A model generated the notes under the pieces. That model searched no databases. It was not told where the DNA came from and saw only the letters and a program-made list of their open reading frames with translations. The translations under genes were made by a program, and so were the position numbers. A stretch of DNA of 36,093 bases from NCBI GenBank assembly GCA_009694095.1, contig SHVV01000008.1, positions 1-36,093 on the forward strand, given 5' to 3'. Below are positions 17,046 through 25,427 of this stretch, in pieces (within the stretch, counting starts at the first letter, position 1; each line of letters opens with the position of its first letter). Source of the DNA: Alphaproteobacteria bacterium. Its GTDB lineage: Bacteria > Pseudomonadota > Alphaproteobacteria > SHVV01.

Positions 17046-17696
17046 TTATTCGGCAGCAACCTTTTTCCCGAGGCGGGGCTTCAAAGCCGCAATCAGCTCG
17101 TCGCGAGTGTAAAGGTCAGCGTATTTCTGCTGCATGTCGAAGAGGCCGGCATCATGCGGCGCGATCGCCCGGTCGCCGACGCAGTCGGTAGGAACGATTG
17201 GGCGGTAGCCATAGCCGAGCGCGTCGACCACGGTGGCTCGAACGCAGCCCGACGTGACGGCGCCAGTCACCACCAGCGTATCGACACGAAGACGGGCGAG
17301 CCAGCTCGAGAAATCGGTTTGGAAGAACGCCGAAGCATTTCGTTTGCGGACCATAAGTTCGCCCGGCCGCGGCGTCAGTTCACGCACCACGAATCCGACC
17401 GGATTGTCCTCGGTCAAGATCTTGAGATTGGGCACCTTGGCCGTCAGCAGATTGCCGTCGGAGCCGTCCTCGGCAAACACATAGCGCGTATAGGCAACCG
17501 GCAGGCGATGCTCGCGAAAGAAGGCAAGCAGACCGACGGTCTTCTCGACCGCCGCGTGGATGTTGCCGCCGCCAAACAGCTTGGGGTCGTCGAAGGCGAC
17601 GACGAAGTCAACGATTACCAGCGCCGGCGCTTCGCCGATCCCCAGGCTCTTGCCAAACCCCTGCTGCTTAAAAATCGCCGTTTCTGCGGTCGCCAT
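17046..17696 (-). CDS. Isochorismatase-fold cysteine hydrolase (N-carbamoylsarcosine amidase-like)
   Basis: A 216-residue cysteine hydrolase with the family triad D30 (VIVDF), K118 (in KRNASAF) and C151 (in TSGCVRATVVDA). The TSGCVRATVVDALGYG stretch, followed by a DCVGDRAIAPHDAGLFDMQ-like segment (read in part), resembles N-carbamoylsarcosine amidohydrolase and maleamate amidase (NicF). Such enzymes release ammonia from ureido or amide groups. The ATG at 17696 has AGGGAGA upstream. It is 127 bp downstream of livM and directly upstream of two amidases. An N-carbamoyl or amide substrate is therefore plausible; a true isochorismatase is less likely. Confidence 0.9.
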   Translation of the reverse strand: MATAETAIFKQQGFGKSLGIGEAPALVIVDFVVAFDDPKLFGGGNIHAAVEKTVGLLAFFREHRLPVAYTRYVFAEDGSDGNLLTAKVPNLKILTEDNPVGFVVRELTPRPGELMVRKRNASAFFQTDFSSWLARLRVDTLVVTGAVTSGCVRATVVDALGYGYRPIVPTDCVGDRAIAPHDAGLFDMQQKYADLYTRDELIAALKPRLGKKVAAE

Positions 17697-17823
17697 GTCG
17701 AATCTCCCTTTGTGCGATTATTGGTAGCTCCCGCCACTGCTCGCACGTGACCAGTGAGCGCATTGGAAATCTAGCGTCATTGTTGCCCAGTCCGGTACAT
17801 CACTGCAACCACCAATGGTCGGC

Positions 17824-18855
17824 TCAGCTTCGCGGGCGCCGCTTCGGTGACGGCCAAGAGAATTCACGACCCCCCGTCAACCCGCCCGGCCGCAACACCA
17901 AGATCAGCAACATAACGATGCCAATCACCACTTCTTGGACGCCCGGCGGGCTTTTGATCGACAAGCCGCCGACGACGAAACCAAGTTCGACTTGGCGCAG
18001 AAGTTCCTGCAGGGTCGCGAGAGCCACTACGCCAATGACGGCGCCAGCCAAGCTTTTCATGCCACCAATGACCAGCATCGCCAACGTGATGAACGTCATG
18101 TCGAGGTAAAAATTGTTGATGGTGATGACGCCAATGTTGTGGGCGTAGAGCACGCCTCCTAACCCGATAAACGCCGCCGATATCGTCCAAGCGATCAGCC
18201 GTTCGCGCGGTACGTTGACTCCAACCGCCTTGGCGGCGACTTCATCTTGCCTCGCGGCTCGAAGCGACCGACCGGAACGCGAACACTGATAAGCGTATGC
18301 CGCTGCGATCGTGATCGCGGCGCAGCCGAGCGCGACCCACATGTCGACGTAGCGCGGAATGCCGACCACCGAATTGGTGCCAAGTGTCACCCGGTCCCAG
18401 TTGCCGTACACCACGTTGACGATCGCCAGCACCGCAAAGGTTGCGATCGAAGCTGCGATACCCGAGAGCCGCATGATCGGAAAGCCGATGATCGCGGCCA
18501 GGATCGTCGCGAACACGACCGAGGAGACCGCCGACGGAAACAGATCAAAGGTGTTGTACCGCAGGAAATCCGGCAGCCCGGACATGTTGATCGGCTTCAA
18601 TTTCGGGCAGCAGGTCTGCCAGACGCTCGCATAGGCGCCGATTGCCATGAATGATATCGAGCCGAACGACATCACGCCCGAGTTGCCGACGAAGATGTAA
18701 AGCCCGACGACGACCACGACCTTTACCAACGCGTCGGTGACGACCCGATTGAGAATCCCGCCGCCGAATAACTCGGCAAGCGCGACGATCACGAGCAGCA
18801 ACGCCCAGAGAGCAATGACCGGCCAGATACGTTCGAGTGGTGAGGCGCCGGCCAT
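17824..18855 (-). CDS. livM: Branched-chain-type ABC transporter permease (LivM family)
   Basis: A 343-residue membrane protein with about nine to ten hydrophobic segments and the LivM hallmark block near 75-110 (IFVGNSGVMSFGSISFMAIG region, cited in part). The ATG at 18855 shares its A with the TGA stop of livH, so translation is coupled; the frame upstream of it is livH shadow. It forms the channel with LivH. The family carries branched-chain amino acids but also aromatic acids, amides and urea, and the neighbours favour a nitrogen-containing substrate. Confidence 0.92.
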   Translation of the reverse strand: MAGASPLERIWPVIALWALLLVIVALAELFGGGILNRVVTDALVKVVVVVGLYIFVGNSGVMSFGSISFMAIGAYASVWQTCCPKLKPINMSGLPDFLRYNTFDLFPSAVSSVVFATILAAIIGFPIMRLSGIAASIATFAVLAIVNVVYGNWDRVTLGTNSVVGIPRYVDMWVALGCAAITIAAAYAYQCSRSGRSLRAARQDEVAAKAVGVNVPRERLIAWTISAAFIGLGGVLYAHNIGVITINNFYLDMTFITLAMLVIGGMKSLAGAVIGVVALATLQELLRQVELGFVVGGLSIKSPPGVQEVVIGIVMLLILVLRPGGLTGGREFSWPSPKRRPRS

Positions 18856-19769
18856 CACACGCGCTCCGTGATCGCCCGTACTTGGATGAGGCCCGCCGGC
18901 CGCCACAATAAGATCGCGATCACCAGGAGATAGACAAAGGCATCGCGAAACTGGCGGATTTCGACCGGCAGGACGACTTGCAGGACGACGCTCGCAAAGC
19001 CGACGACGAACCCACCGACAGCAGCCCCCACCAGGCTACCCATGCCGCCGATGACGGTCGCGACAAACGCAATCAGCACCAACGGAAGCCCCATGCGTGG
19101 CGCGAGCATACCGGTGCGAGCGAGGAAGAGAAGCGATACCGCCGCGGCCAGCACGCCTGAGAGGGCGAAGGCGACAGCGATCACAGTGTTGGCCCGCACG
19201 CCCAATAACCGCGCCATGCGAAAATCCTCGGCGGCGGCGCGAATTTGGATGCCGTAGCGCGTGCGCTTGAGGAACAGGGCGAGCGAGACGATCAGCGCGA
19301 GCGTGACTGCGATGGTAAGGATTTCGAGCTTCGGAATACGCAGCTCGCCGACCATCACTTGCTCCGCGAGGTTACTGCCAATGTCGACGGCTTTTGGCCG
19401 GCCGTCATAAATCAGCAGAGTGATGTACTGCAGGGCATAGGCTAGTGCGAACGACGCCACCAACAGCGTCGGCGGGTCGGCGCGCCGGAGCGGCCGGAAC
19501 ACGATGAATTCGGTGACGACGGCGAGCGCTACAACGATCACGACGACGGCCGTCGACATGACGGCCCAGTGCCAAGCGCCGATGTAGAGCGTGGCGATGG
19601 CATTGGTCGAGGGCACGATGATCGCGTAAGCACCAATGGTGATGAAGTTGGCGTGGGCGAAATTAATCAGGCGCAGGACCCCGAAGAGGAGCCCGACGCC
19701 AAGCGCGGTCAATGCATAGAGGCTGCCCAGCGAAACCGCATCGATAAAGTTCTGCAAAAGCGTGATCAT
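18855..19769 (-). CDS. livH: Branched-chain-type ABC transporter permease (LivH family)
   Basis: A 304-residue membrane permease with LivH features: LYALTALGVGLLFGVLRLIN near the N-terminus and a RAAAEDFRMARLLGVR cytoplasmic segment that contacts the ATPase. It has about eight membrane segments. Its ATG overlaps the livF stop codon by one base, and its stop overlaps the livM start by one base, so livF-livH-livM form a translationally coupled unit. Confidence 0.93.
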   Translation of the reverse strand: MITLLQNFIDAVSLGSLYALTALGVGLLFGVLRLINFAHANFITIGAYAIIVPSTNAIATLYIGAWHWAVMSTAVVVIVVALAVVTEFIVFRPLRRADPPTLLVASFALAYALQYITLLIYDGRPKAVDIGSNLAEQVMVGELRIPKLEILTIAVTLALIVSLALFLKRTRYGIQIRAAAEDFRMARLLGVRANTVIAVAFALSGVLAAAVSLLFLARTGMLAPRMGLPLVLIAFVATVIGGMGSLVGAAVGGFVVGFASVVLQVVLPVEIRQFRDAFVYLLVIAILLWRPAGLIQVRAITERV

Positions 19770-20491
19770 CAGGCGGCCCCGCGGTCGAATCCGAAATAGG
19801 CTGCTTCAAGCTCGGCCGACCCTTTGAGGGCGACAACGGTGCCCGATAGTTGCACTCGGCCGTCACGCATCACATAGACACGGTCGGCGACATCCATCAC
19901 GCGGTCGAGGTTCTGTTCGACGATCAACAGAGTCATTCCGGCCTCGCGCAGGCTTCGCAATAGCTCGTAAACCAGATCGACGTTCTTGGGCGCGAGCCCG
20001 AGCGAAGGCTCATCGACGAGCATGAGCTTCGGCCTGGTCAGCATGCCGCGCGCGATCGCCAGTATCTGCTGCTCGCCACCGGAGAGCCGTCCGGCTGGTG
20101 AGCGGAAACGCTCCTTGAGGATCGGAAAACGATCGAGGAGGCTTTCAAGATCCTTGGCCGCGGCGTCGCGGTCGCGGCGAATGTAGGAAGCAACACGCAG
20201 GTTTTCTTCGACCGTCAGTGTACCGAAGATTCGCCGCCCCTCCGGCACGAGCGAGATGCCGAGGCGAGCCGTATCCTCGCTCGACCGACCGGCCAACGGC
20301 CCGCCTTCGAATAGAAGACGGCCCCTGCTCGGCGTCAACTCGCCGGCGATCGCCAGCATCGTAGTCGACTTGCCGGCGCCGTTCGGCCCGACGACGCAGA
20401 CGATTTCGCCAGCGGCGACGTTGATCGATATGTCGCGTACGGCCGGTAAGCGGCCGTAGCGGACCTCGAGACGCTCGACATCGAGTATCAA
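19769..20491 (-). CDS. livF: Branched-chain-type ABC transporter ATPase (LivF family)
   Basis: A 240-residue ATPase with Walker A GPNGAGKST (35-43), signature LSGGEQQ and Walker B LMLVDEPSLGL. It begins at a TTG (20491) that overlaps the livG stop as TTGA; this is the only start that gives a normal LivF N-terminus (LDVERLEVRYG), because the longer frame upstream is livG shadow. The GAGCAGCGACG before it is a weak ribosome-binding site, so reinitiation after livG is likely. Confidence 0.92.
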   Translation of the reverse strand: MILDVERLEVRYGRLPAVRDISINVAAGEIVCVVGPNGAGKSTTMLAIAGELTPSRGRLLFEGGPLAGRSSEDTARLGISLVPEGRRIFGTLTVEENLRVASYIRRDRDAAAKDLESLLDRFPILKERFRSPAGRLSGGEQQILAIARGMLTRPKLMLVDEPSLGLAPKNVDLVYELLRSLREAGMTLLIVEQNLDRVMDVADRVYVMRDGRVQLSGTVVALKGSAELEAAYFGFDRGAA

Positions 20492-21249
20492 CGTCGCTGC
20501 TCCCGAACGCCGAGGTAAGCGCGGATCACTTGAGGATCGGACTGGATTGCCGCCGGCGGTCCAGCGGCAATCGTCTTGCCAAAGTCGATCACCTGGATGC
20601 GGTGGCACACCGTCATAACGACCCGCATGTTGTGTTCGATGAGTAACACCCCGCAGCCGAATCGTTCGGGGATTGCCGCGACGGTTCGCATCAACTGGTC
20701 GCATTCGACGTCGTTCAATCCTGCGGCCGGTTCGTCGAGCAGGACCCAGCGCGGCATCGCCGCAAGCGCGCGCGCAATACCGACTCGGCGCTCATCGCCA
20801 TAGGAGAGCGCATCGGTACGCTCGTCGGCGCGAGCGGTGAGCCCCAGCCAATCGAGAACCTCGGCTGCCCGGGTCCGCGCCTTGCGCGCCGACAGTCCAA
20901 CACCGATCGCCGCGACTTCAAGGTTCTCGCGGACCGTAAATTCTTTGAATAAGCGGCCATTTTGAAAGGTGCGGATCACGCCGGCGCGGGCGAAACGATG
21001 CGGCTGCCACCCCGTGCTGTCGGCATCGACGACCCAGATCGTGCCCTCGCTCGGCACTTGAAATCCGGTTAGGACGTTGACGAGCGTGGTCTTGCCGGCG
21101 CCGTTTGGCCCAATCAATCCAAGAACCTCGCCTCGTTGCAATTCGAGGCTGATACGGTCGACCGCGGTCAGTCCTTCGAAGCGGACGCTAACAGCGCGCG
21201 CTGCCAACGTAGATGGCCCCGGGTTTTCGCGCGCTGCGCCGCGTGTCAT
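20488..21249 (-). CDS. livG: Branched-chain-type ABC transporter ATPase (LivG family)
   Basis: A 253-residue ATPase with Walker A GPNGAGKTT (48-56), Walker B WVLLDEPAAGLN and a variant signature LSYGDERRVGIA, as is usual in LivG. The ATG at 21249 directly follows an AGGA; a GTG five codons upstream (21264) is an alternative start. It is the first gene of the 14-kb minus-strand run and faces livK across only 67 bp, so the two promoters must overlap or sit very close together. Confidence 0.92.
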   Translation of the reverse strand: MTRGAARENPGPSTLAARAVSVRFEGLTAVDRISLELQRGEVLGLIGPNGAGKTTLVNVLTGFQVPSEGTIWVVDADSTGWQPHRFARAGVIRTFQNGRLFKEFTVRENLEVAAIGVGLSARKARTRAAEVLDWLGLTARADERTDALSYGDERRVGIARALAAMPRWVLLDEPAAGLNDVECDQLMRTVAAIPERFGCGVLLIEHNMRVVMTVCHRIQVIDFGKTIAAGPPAAIQSDPQVIRAYLGVREQRR

Positions 21250-21316
21250 TCCTGAGGGTTCCACTGTTTAGTGTCTCTCTGTTATGATCCCCATATTCAT
21301 TCCAGGGAGGAAGGAC
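21250..21316. promoter_or_regulatory. Compact divergent promoter region livG / livK
   Basis: Sixty-seven bases separate the divergent starts. On the plus strand TATGAT (21283-21288) is a good -10 box 28 bases before the livK ATG, although the expected -35 position has no strong match. GGGAGGAAGG (21305-21314) is the livK ribosome-binding site. The minus-strand promoter is not obvious. Confidence 0.45.
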
Positions 21317-22498
21317 ATGCGCAAGATTTTTGTCACGGGCGTCGCTTTAGCGACGTTGTTGAGCGCGGGGGGCGCGACGGCAGCCGATTTCACAATCGGC
21401 TTCGCGATCGCCCAAAGCGGTTGGATGACAGCCTACGACGGCGATTCCTCGAAGGGCGCCCAGATCGCCATCGACGACATCAACGCCAAGGGCGGAATTC
21501 TCGGCAATCAGATTAAGGCCGTGTATGCCGACACCAAGTCCGATCCTGCTCAAGCCGGGATCGCAGGCGAAACGGTGCTGAAGCAAGGCGCGAAATACAT
21601 GATCGCGAGTTGCGACTTCGACATGGGCGGCCCAGCCGGTATTGCATCGCAAAAGGCCGGCGTGCTCGTGATGTCGATCTGCTCCGGCTCACCAAAATGG
21701 GGCCCGGTCGGTATCGGCGAACTCGCCTTCGCGGCCGGTCACGCTGCGCAGGTCGATGGCTATTTGATGGCGGAGTGGGCGTTCACCAAAAAGAACTGGA
21801 AGCGGGCCTATATGCTCCGCGACACCTCGCTCACTTACACGCGCGCGCAATGCGCCGGGTTCGAGGAGCGGTGGAAGGAGTTGGCCAACGCCGCGCCCGG
21901 CGTCGATACCTTCAAGAATGACGATCCCTCGGTCGCGACCCAGATCACGCGGCTCAAGGCGCTCAATCCACAACCCGACGTGATCTTCATCTGCACCTAT
22001 GCCCCGGGCGGGCCGACGGCTCTCCGACAGATTCGCGCGGCTGGCATTACCCAACCGATCATGTCCGGTCTTGCCATGGACGGCGCCTATTGGCTCGCTG
22101 GCGCCCCAGGGCTCTCCAACTTCTACGTCCCGTCCTACGGCTCGATCTTCGGCGACGATCCGTCGGCCGACGTGCGCGCCTTTATGGACAAATACAAGAA
22201 GAAGTTTGGCCAGGCGCCGGCGACCTCGCTCGCCATTCTCGGCTATCGCTCGGTACAGAAGTTCGCCATAGCGGCCGAAAAAGCAAAGAGCGTCGATTCG
22301 CAAGCCGTGCGCAAGGAGCTCGAGAAGTTCTCCGAGCAACCGGTGCTCGGCGGCGTCGTGTGGTACGACGACAAGGTTCATATTCTCGATCGCACCCGCG
22401 TGCTCGTCATGCAAGTCCAGGACGGGAAGATGTCGGCGACCAACGAGTACATTCAGTCATCGAAGCGAGTGCCTTACGACGTACTGTTCAAGGAATAA
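21317..22498 (+). CDS. livK: Branched-chain-type ABC transporter substrate-binding protein (LivK family)
   Basis: A 393-residue periplasmic binding protein of the type I (Leu/Ile/Val-binding, Peripla_BP_6) fold. The ATG at 21317 follows a strong ribosome-binding site and starts a signal peptide of about 23 residues ending GGATAAD. The mature chain has FTIGFAIAQSGWMTAYDG, followed by GAQIAIDDINAKGGILG, typical of the family. It is transcribed away from livGFHM and ends at a strong terminator. It surely supplies the adjacent Liv permease. Family members bind amino acids, amides or aromatic acids; the ligand here is unknown. Confidence 0.94.
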   Translation: MRKIFVTGVALATLLSAGGATAADFTIGFAIAQSGWMTAYDGDSSKGAQIAIDDINAKGGILGNQIKAVYADTKSDPAQAGIAGETVLKQGAKYMIASCDFDMGGPAGIASQKAGVLVMSICSGSPKWGPVGIGELAFAAGHAAQVDGYLMAEWAFTKKNWKRAYMLRDTSLTYTRAQCAGFEERWKELANAAPGVDTFKNDDPSVATQITRLKALNPQPDVIFICTYAPGGPTALRQIRAAGITQPIMSGLAMDGAYWLAGAPGLSNFYVPSYGSIFGDDPSADVRAFMDKYKKKFGQAPATSLAILGYRSVQKFAIAAEKAKSVDSQAVRKELEKFSEQPVLGGVVWYDDKVHILDRTRVLVMQVQDGKMSATNEYIQSSKRVPYDVLFKE

Positions 22499-22516
22499 AT
22501 AACCTCAAAACACCAA

Positions 22517-22547
22517 GGGCCGCGCCAACCGGCGCGGCCCTTTTTTT
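22517..22547 (+). terminator. Strong rho-independent terminator, probably bidirectional
   Basis: GGGCCGCGCC (22517-22526) pairs perfectly with GGCGCGGCCC (22531-22540) around AACC, followed by seven Ts. It ends livK. The reverse strand reads TTGGTGTTTTG after the same stem, so it may also stop transcripts of the convergent Rieske gene that ends at 22564. Confidence 0.93.
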
Positions 22548-22563
22548 ATGCCCGGCGTACCGG

Positions 22564-23739
22564 TTATTCGGCGGCGGCGCGGCCCGCGTCGAACATCCGA
22601 TCGAGGTAGTCGTTGAGCGTGTGATGAATCGCCTTTTCCAGTCTGATCGTCGGGCCGGGGACGAAATTGCGAGAGTTCACGCCGTTTTGCAGCGAGCGCA
22701 TCATATCGGCGTCCTCAGCCGCGACGAGGCGGATGAAGTCGGCGATGATCTTGTTCTTACCAGCGAACGCCGGCTGCTCGAAGAATTCGGTCGGGTACTG
22801 GGTCCAGATCGTGATCCGCGTCTTGTCGGGCGCCAACGGATAGCTGATCCACGGTTGAATCATGTCCTGTCGGCCGAACACATTGAAGGTCGGCCTGATG
22901 AACACCGTGAACGCCCAGTACTTCGACGCTTCACGCCGCCACGGCATCGGACCAAACAGAGTTTCGCCGTCCGGAGCCATCGTCAGGCTTTCATACTCGG
23001 CGTGGTATCGACCACCGGGCCCTAGTTCGAACGGGTAATCCTCCATCGTGAAGTGTTTGGCGAACGACGTGCCGTGAATCGCCTTGGCGTGATAGATATC
23101 CATCAGATTCTCGGGCACGAACTTCCAGTTGCACTCGATGTCGAAGGTGTACTCGTCACCGATCCTGGTCTTCTCCGGATGGAGATACTGCTCGGCCTTG
23201 CGTACGCCCGGATCGTCGAGAAACGCTGACAGGCTGATCGAGTTGGGATCGAAATTGACGAAGACATAGCCGCACCACGTGTCGATCTTGACCTCCGGCA
23301 GACGGCAGCTCTTGAAGTCGTATCCGGGGGTTTCCTTGTTGAAGGGAGCGCCGACGAGCTTGCCGTCGAGGTCGTAGAGCCACGCGTGATAGGGGCAAGT
23401 GAACTGCTTGGTATTGCCGCCACCGACAGGCGCCACTTCGACCCCGCGATGGCGGCACACGTTGGCGAAGGCCTTAAGCTTATTGTCCTGATTGCGGCAA
23501 ATGATGATCGGCTCGCCAGCGATCCGCATCGCCCGATAATCGCCGACGTTGGGATATTGCTCGACGCGGCCAACGCAGAGCCAATCCTTCATGAAAATCT
23601 TGTCGATTTCCTCGGCATAGATTTCCGGTGACGTATACAGGTATCCCGGCAAATGCCGAGCGTGGGCGAGTTCTCGACGCGTGGAAGAAAACTCACCGGA
23701 CTTGGTCGACTGCTGCTTGTTTTCCGTGGTTCGAGCCAT
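22564..23739 (-). CDS. Rieske non-heme iron oxygenase alpha subunit (R4)
   Basis: A 391-residue terminal oxygenase. Rieske ligands are C95, H97, C115 and H118. The mononuclear iron motif ENLMDIYHAKAIH (210-222) gives N211, D214, H217 and H222. The ATG at 23739 has GAGGGTG upstream. It is related to R3 at 12883 (shared KDWLCVGRVE, GDYRAMR, GRLVGAP/GKLVGAP, KSCRLP, CNWKF), but has an extra N-terminal stretch and a different C-terminal half. It lies downstream of the second HDO gene on the same strand, 163 bp away, so the two may be co-transcribed. No reductase or ferredoxin is nearby. Substrate unknown. Confidence 0.92.
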   Translation of the reverse strand: MARTTENKQQSTKSGEFSSTRRELAHARHLPGYLYTSPEIYAEEIDKIFMKDWLCVGRVEQYPNVGDYRAMRIAGEPIIICRNQDNKLKAFANVCRHRGVEVAPVGGGNTKQFTCPYHAWLYDLDGKLVGAPFNKETPGYDFKSCRLPEVKIDTWCGYVFVNFDPNSISLSAFLDDPGVRKAEQYLHPEKTRIGDEYTFDIECNWKFVPENLMDIYHAKAIHGTSFAKHFTMEDYPFELGPGGRYHAEYESLTMAPDGETLFGPMPWRREASKYWAFTVFIRPTFNVFGRQDMIQPWISYPLAPDKTRITIWTQYPTEFFEQPAFAGKNKIIADFIRLVAAEDADMMRSLQNGVNSRNFVPGPTIRLEKAIHHTLNDYLDRMFDAGRAAAE

Positions 23740-23902
23740 TTCACCCTCTCGTCAGTAGAACCGTCGCCGAGCACCAATATTACCGCTTGTCGCGAACGCC
23801 ATCAAAAAGGACGCACCCTGATCCACGCCGATTGCTCTTCGGCGCCCCAGGTCATCCGCGCCGTGAAGCCCAGGAGCAACTCCATTCCCCGCCGCATCTC
23901 GA

Positions 23903-24601
23903 TCAATGGATTTTCTTAACGTAGCGGTGGATGTCGTCGAACATCAAATTGAACATGTCTATGGTGTCCTCGACGGTCCGGATCACCAACCGGCGATCAT
24001 CTTCGGTGCGCGCGAACTCGTCGAGCAGTTTGACGCCGATGCCGGCATGATCCTCGTCGGCGGTTTGGTGCACGATGAAAAACTCAAGCGCGTGGTCGTC
24101 CAACCCATAGACGTCGCGGAGCGCTTTGTAGCGGCTCACGCCGTCGGTCGTGACGGGCGCTTCGCCGGCCAACATATGGGCGGCGACCCCTTCAAGAAAG
24201 CTCTTGCCGCAGATCGAGCTGAAATAGGCGCGAAATGCTAACGCTCCGGCACAGTAGGCCGTGTTCATCATCGCTTCGCGGCTGATACCGAGCCCATCGC
24301 CTAATTGCAGCCAAAGCTCGCCGTGCGCCTTGCCGTTGGCGTAGAGCCGCCCGGTGCCTTCTTCGTAGACCACCTCGGCTATCATTGAACGCCAGATCGG
24401 ATCGGGGCAAACGACGTACAGGCGTCCATGGTAGTTATGATTGTGGAGCGGAATGATGCCGTACTGGCAAATCAAAGCTTTCACCTGCTCGCGGCTCAAA
24501 CGCCCGGCGTAAAGATCGAGCCAGAGCGGGTGCTTGTAGAACGCCTTCCGGCGGTGCAGTTCAGCAACTTCGGCGAGGACTGCTTTGGCGTCGAGCGGCA
24601 T
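23903..24601 (-). CDS. Heme-oxygenase-like diiron (TenA/PqqC/CADD superfamily) protein, copy 2
   Basis: A 232-residue paralogue of the protein at 324-1022, collinear over its whole length without gaps. The start at the ATG at 24601 is set by this alignment (MPLDAKAVLAEV against MPLDNATVLAEI); an upstream frame to 24760 has no counterpart. All proposed metal ligands are kept: E80/E81, H93, E147, H178, D182 and H185 (H-x3-D-x2-H). HNHNYHGR and YEEGTGRLYANGK are unchanged. Strict conservation of these blocks against freer change elsewhere points to an active enzyme with the same chemistry. It precedes R4 on the same strand. The reaction is unknown; an oxidase or oxygenase is inferred from the superfamily. 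Confidence 0.85.
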   Translation of the reverse strand: MPLDAKAVLAEVAELHRRKAFYKHPLWLDLYAGRLSREQVKALICQYGIIPLHNHNYHGRLYVVCPDPIWRSMIAEVVYEEGTGRLYANGKAHGELWLQLGDGLGISREAMMNTAYCAGALAFRAYFSSICGKSFLEGVAAHMLAGEAPVTTDGVSRYKALRDVYGLDDHALEFFIVHQTADEDHAGIGVKLLDEFARTEDDRRLVIRTVEDTIDMFNLMFDDIHRYVKKIH

Positions 24602-25217
24602 CGTAAGGTTCTCCGTACAATATCCAGGCGTTCCAACAAAGCGTTCCGGGCACTCAACGGAAATTTCTCGGTCGTCCGCCGCATCCGGCCAGGCGGCCAT
24701 CACTGACGAAAGACGCGATCGAACGTTGCGGCCTTCCGACACCGAGCCCACGTCACGCAATTGAATAGGGTGCCGAGTACATTGTCACGGAGTTTTGCGA
24801 CGCGGTGCCTCAGCCGGCCCCGAAGCGAAAGAACTATGTGGCTTGCGCCGGCGATCCGGATCGCAATAAAATCCGCAGCTGCCGCGCCAAGACTAAAATA
24901 ACACCGGGTAGCGATGCTCGACGAAGCGACGTCGCGCCAGAGCTTGGCGGACTCAATTACCCGTCGTTTCTCCGTCAAGCGCCGTGAGCAAGATCGAGAG
25001 AAATCGCCCGACCGGCCGGGGCTCGTTGATGCGCTCGCTCTGGTTTCCCGTGCGCTTTCCCGGCCCAGTTGTCGCGCGGCGCTCATACGCCGGCCACGGG
25101 TCGATGTCCACCACATCGTCAACACCGGACTCAGCTAACTTGTAAGGTCGCGCCGGAAGGGTTAGAAGCTCGCGGTACTCTACGAGTACATTTTTACCCC
25201 ATCATCGGAGCGTTAAG
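24602..25217. other. Gene-free region upstream of HDO copy 2 and cspA
   Basis: About 616 bases between divergent genes. Short open frames on both strands have no ribosome-binding site and no recognisable product. The region presumably contains the HDO promoter on the left and the cold-shock leader on the right. A small hairpin in that leader is listed separately. Confidence 0.5.
25175..25195 (+). promoter_or_regulatory. Small hairpin plus T-tract in cold-shock gene leader
   Basis: GTACTC (25175-25180) and GAGTAC (25184-25189) form a perfect 6-bp stem with a 3-base loop, followed by ATTTTT. It lies 23 bases before the cspA ATG. It could be a weak terminator for upstream transcription or a temperature-sensitive leader element. 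Confidence 0.4.
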
Positions 25218-25427
25218 ATGCCAATCGGTACCGTCAAGTGGTTCAATAGCACTAAGGGTTTTGGTTTTATCCAGCCGGACAACGGCGGCGCGGACGTGTT
25301 CGTCCATATTTCAGCCGTCGAGCGGGCCGGCCTCGCCGGTCTGAACGAAGGCCAGAAAATCTCGTACGAAGAGCAGCGCGATCCCAAGCGCGGCAAGACT
25401 TCGGCTGAAAGTCTCAAAGCCGTTTGA
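25218..25427 (+). CDS. cspA: Cold-shock domain protein (CspA family)
   Basis: A 69-residue single-domain cold-shock protein. It has [15 protein letters not shown], including the RNA-binding motifs RNP1 (KGFGFI, 13-18) and RNP2 (VFVHI, 27-31), at the usual spacing. It binds single-stranded RNA/DNA and acts as an RNA chaperone. GGAG at 25207-25210 supports the ATG at 25218. The surrounding genes are unrelated in function. It is followed by a series of hairpins. Confidence 0.96.
   Translation: MPIGTVKWFNSTKGFGFIQPDNGGADVFVHISAVERAGLAGLNEGQKISYEEQRDPKRGKTSAESLKAV

Noticed and set aside
24700-25138. Small genes on either strand between HDO copy 2 and cspA
   Set aside because: The frames are Arg/Ser-rich, lack ribosome-binding sites and match no family I recognise.
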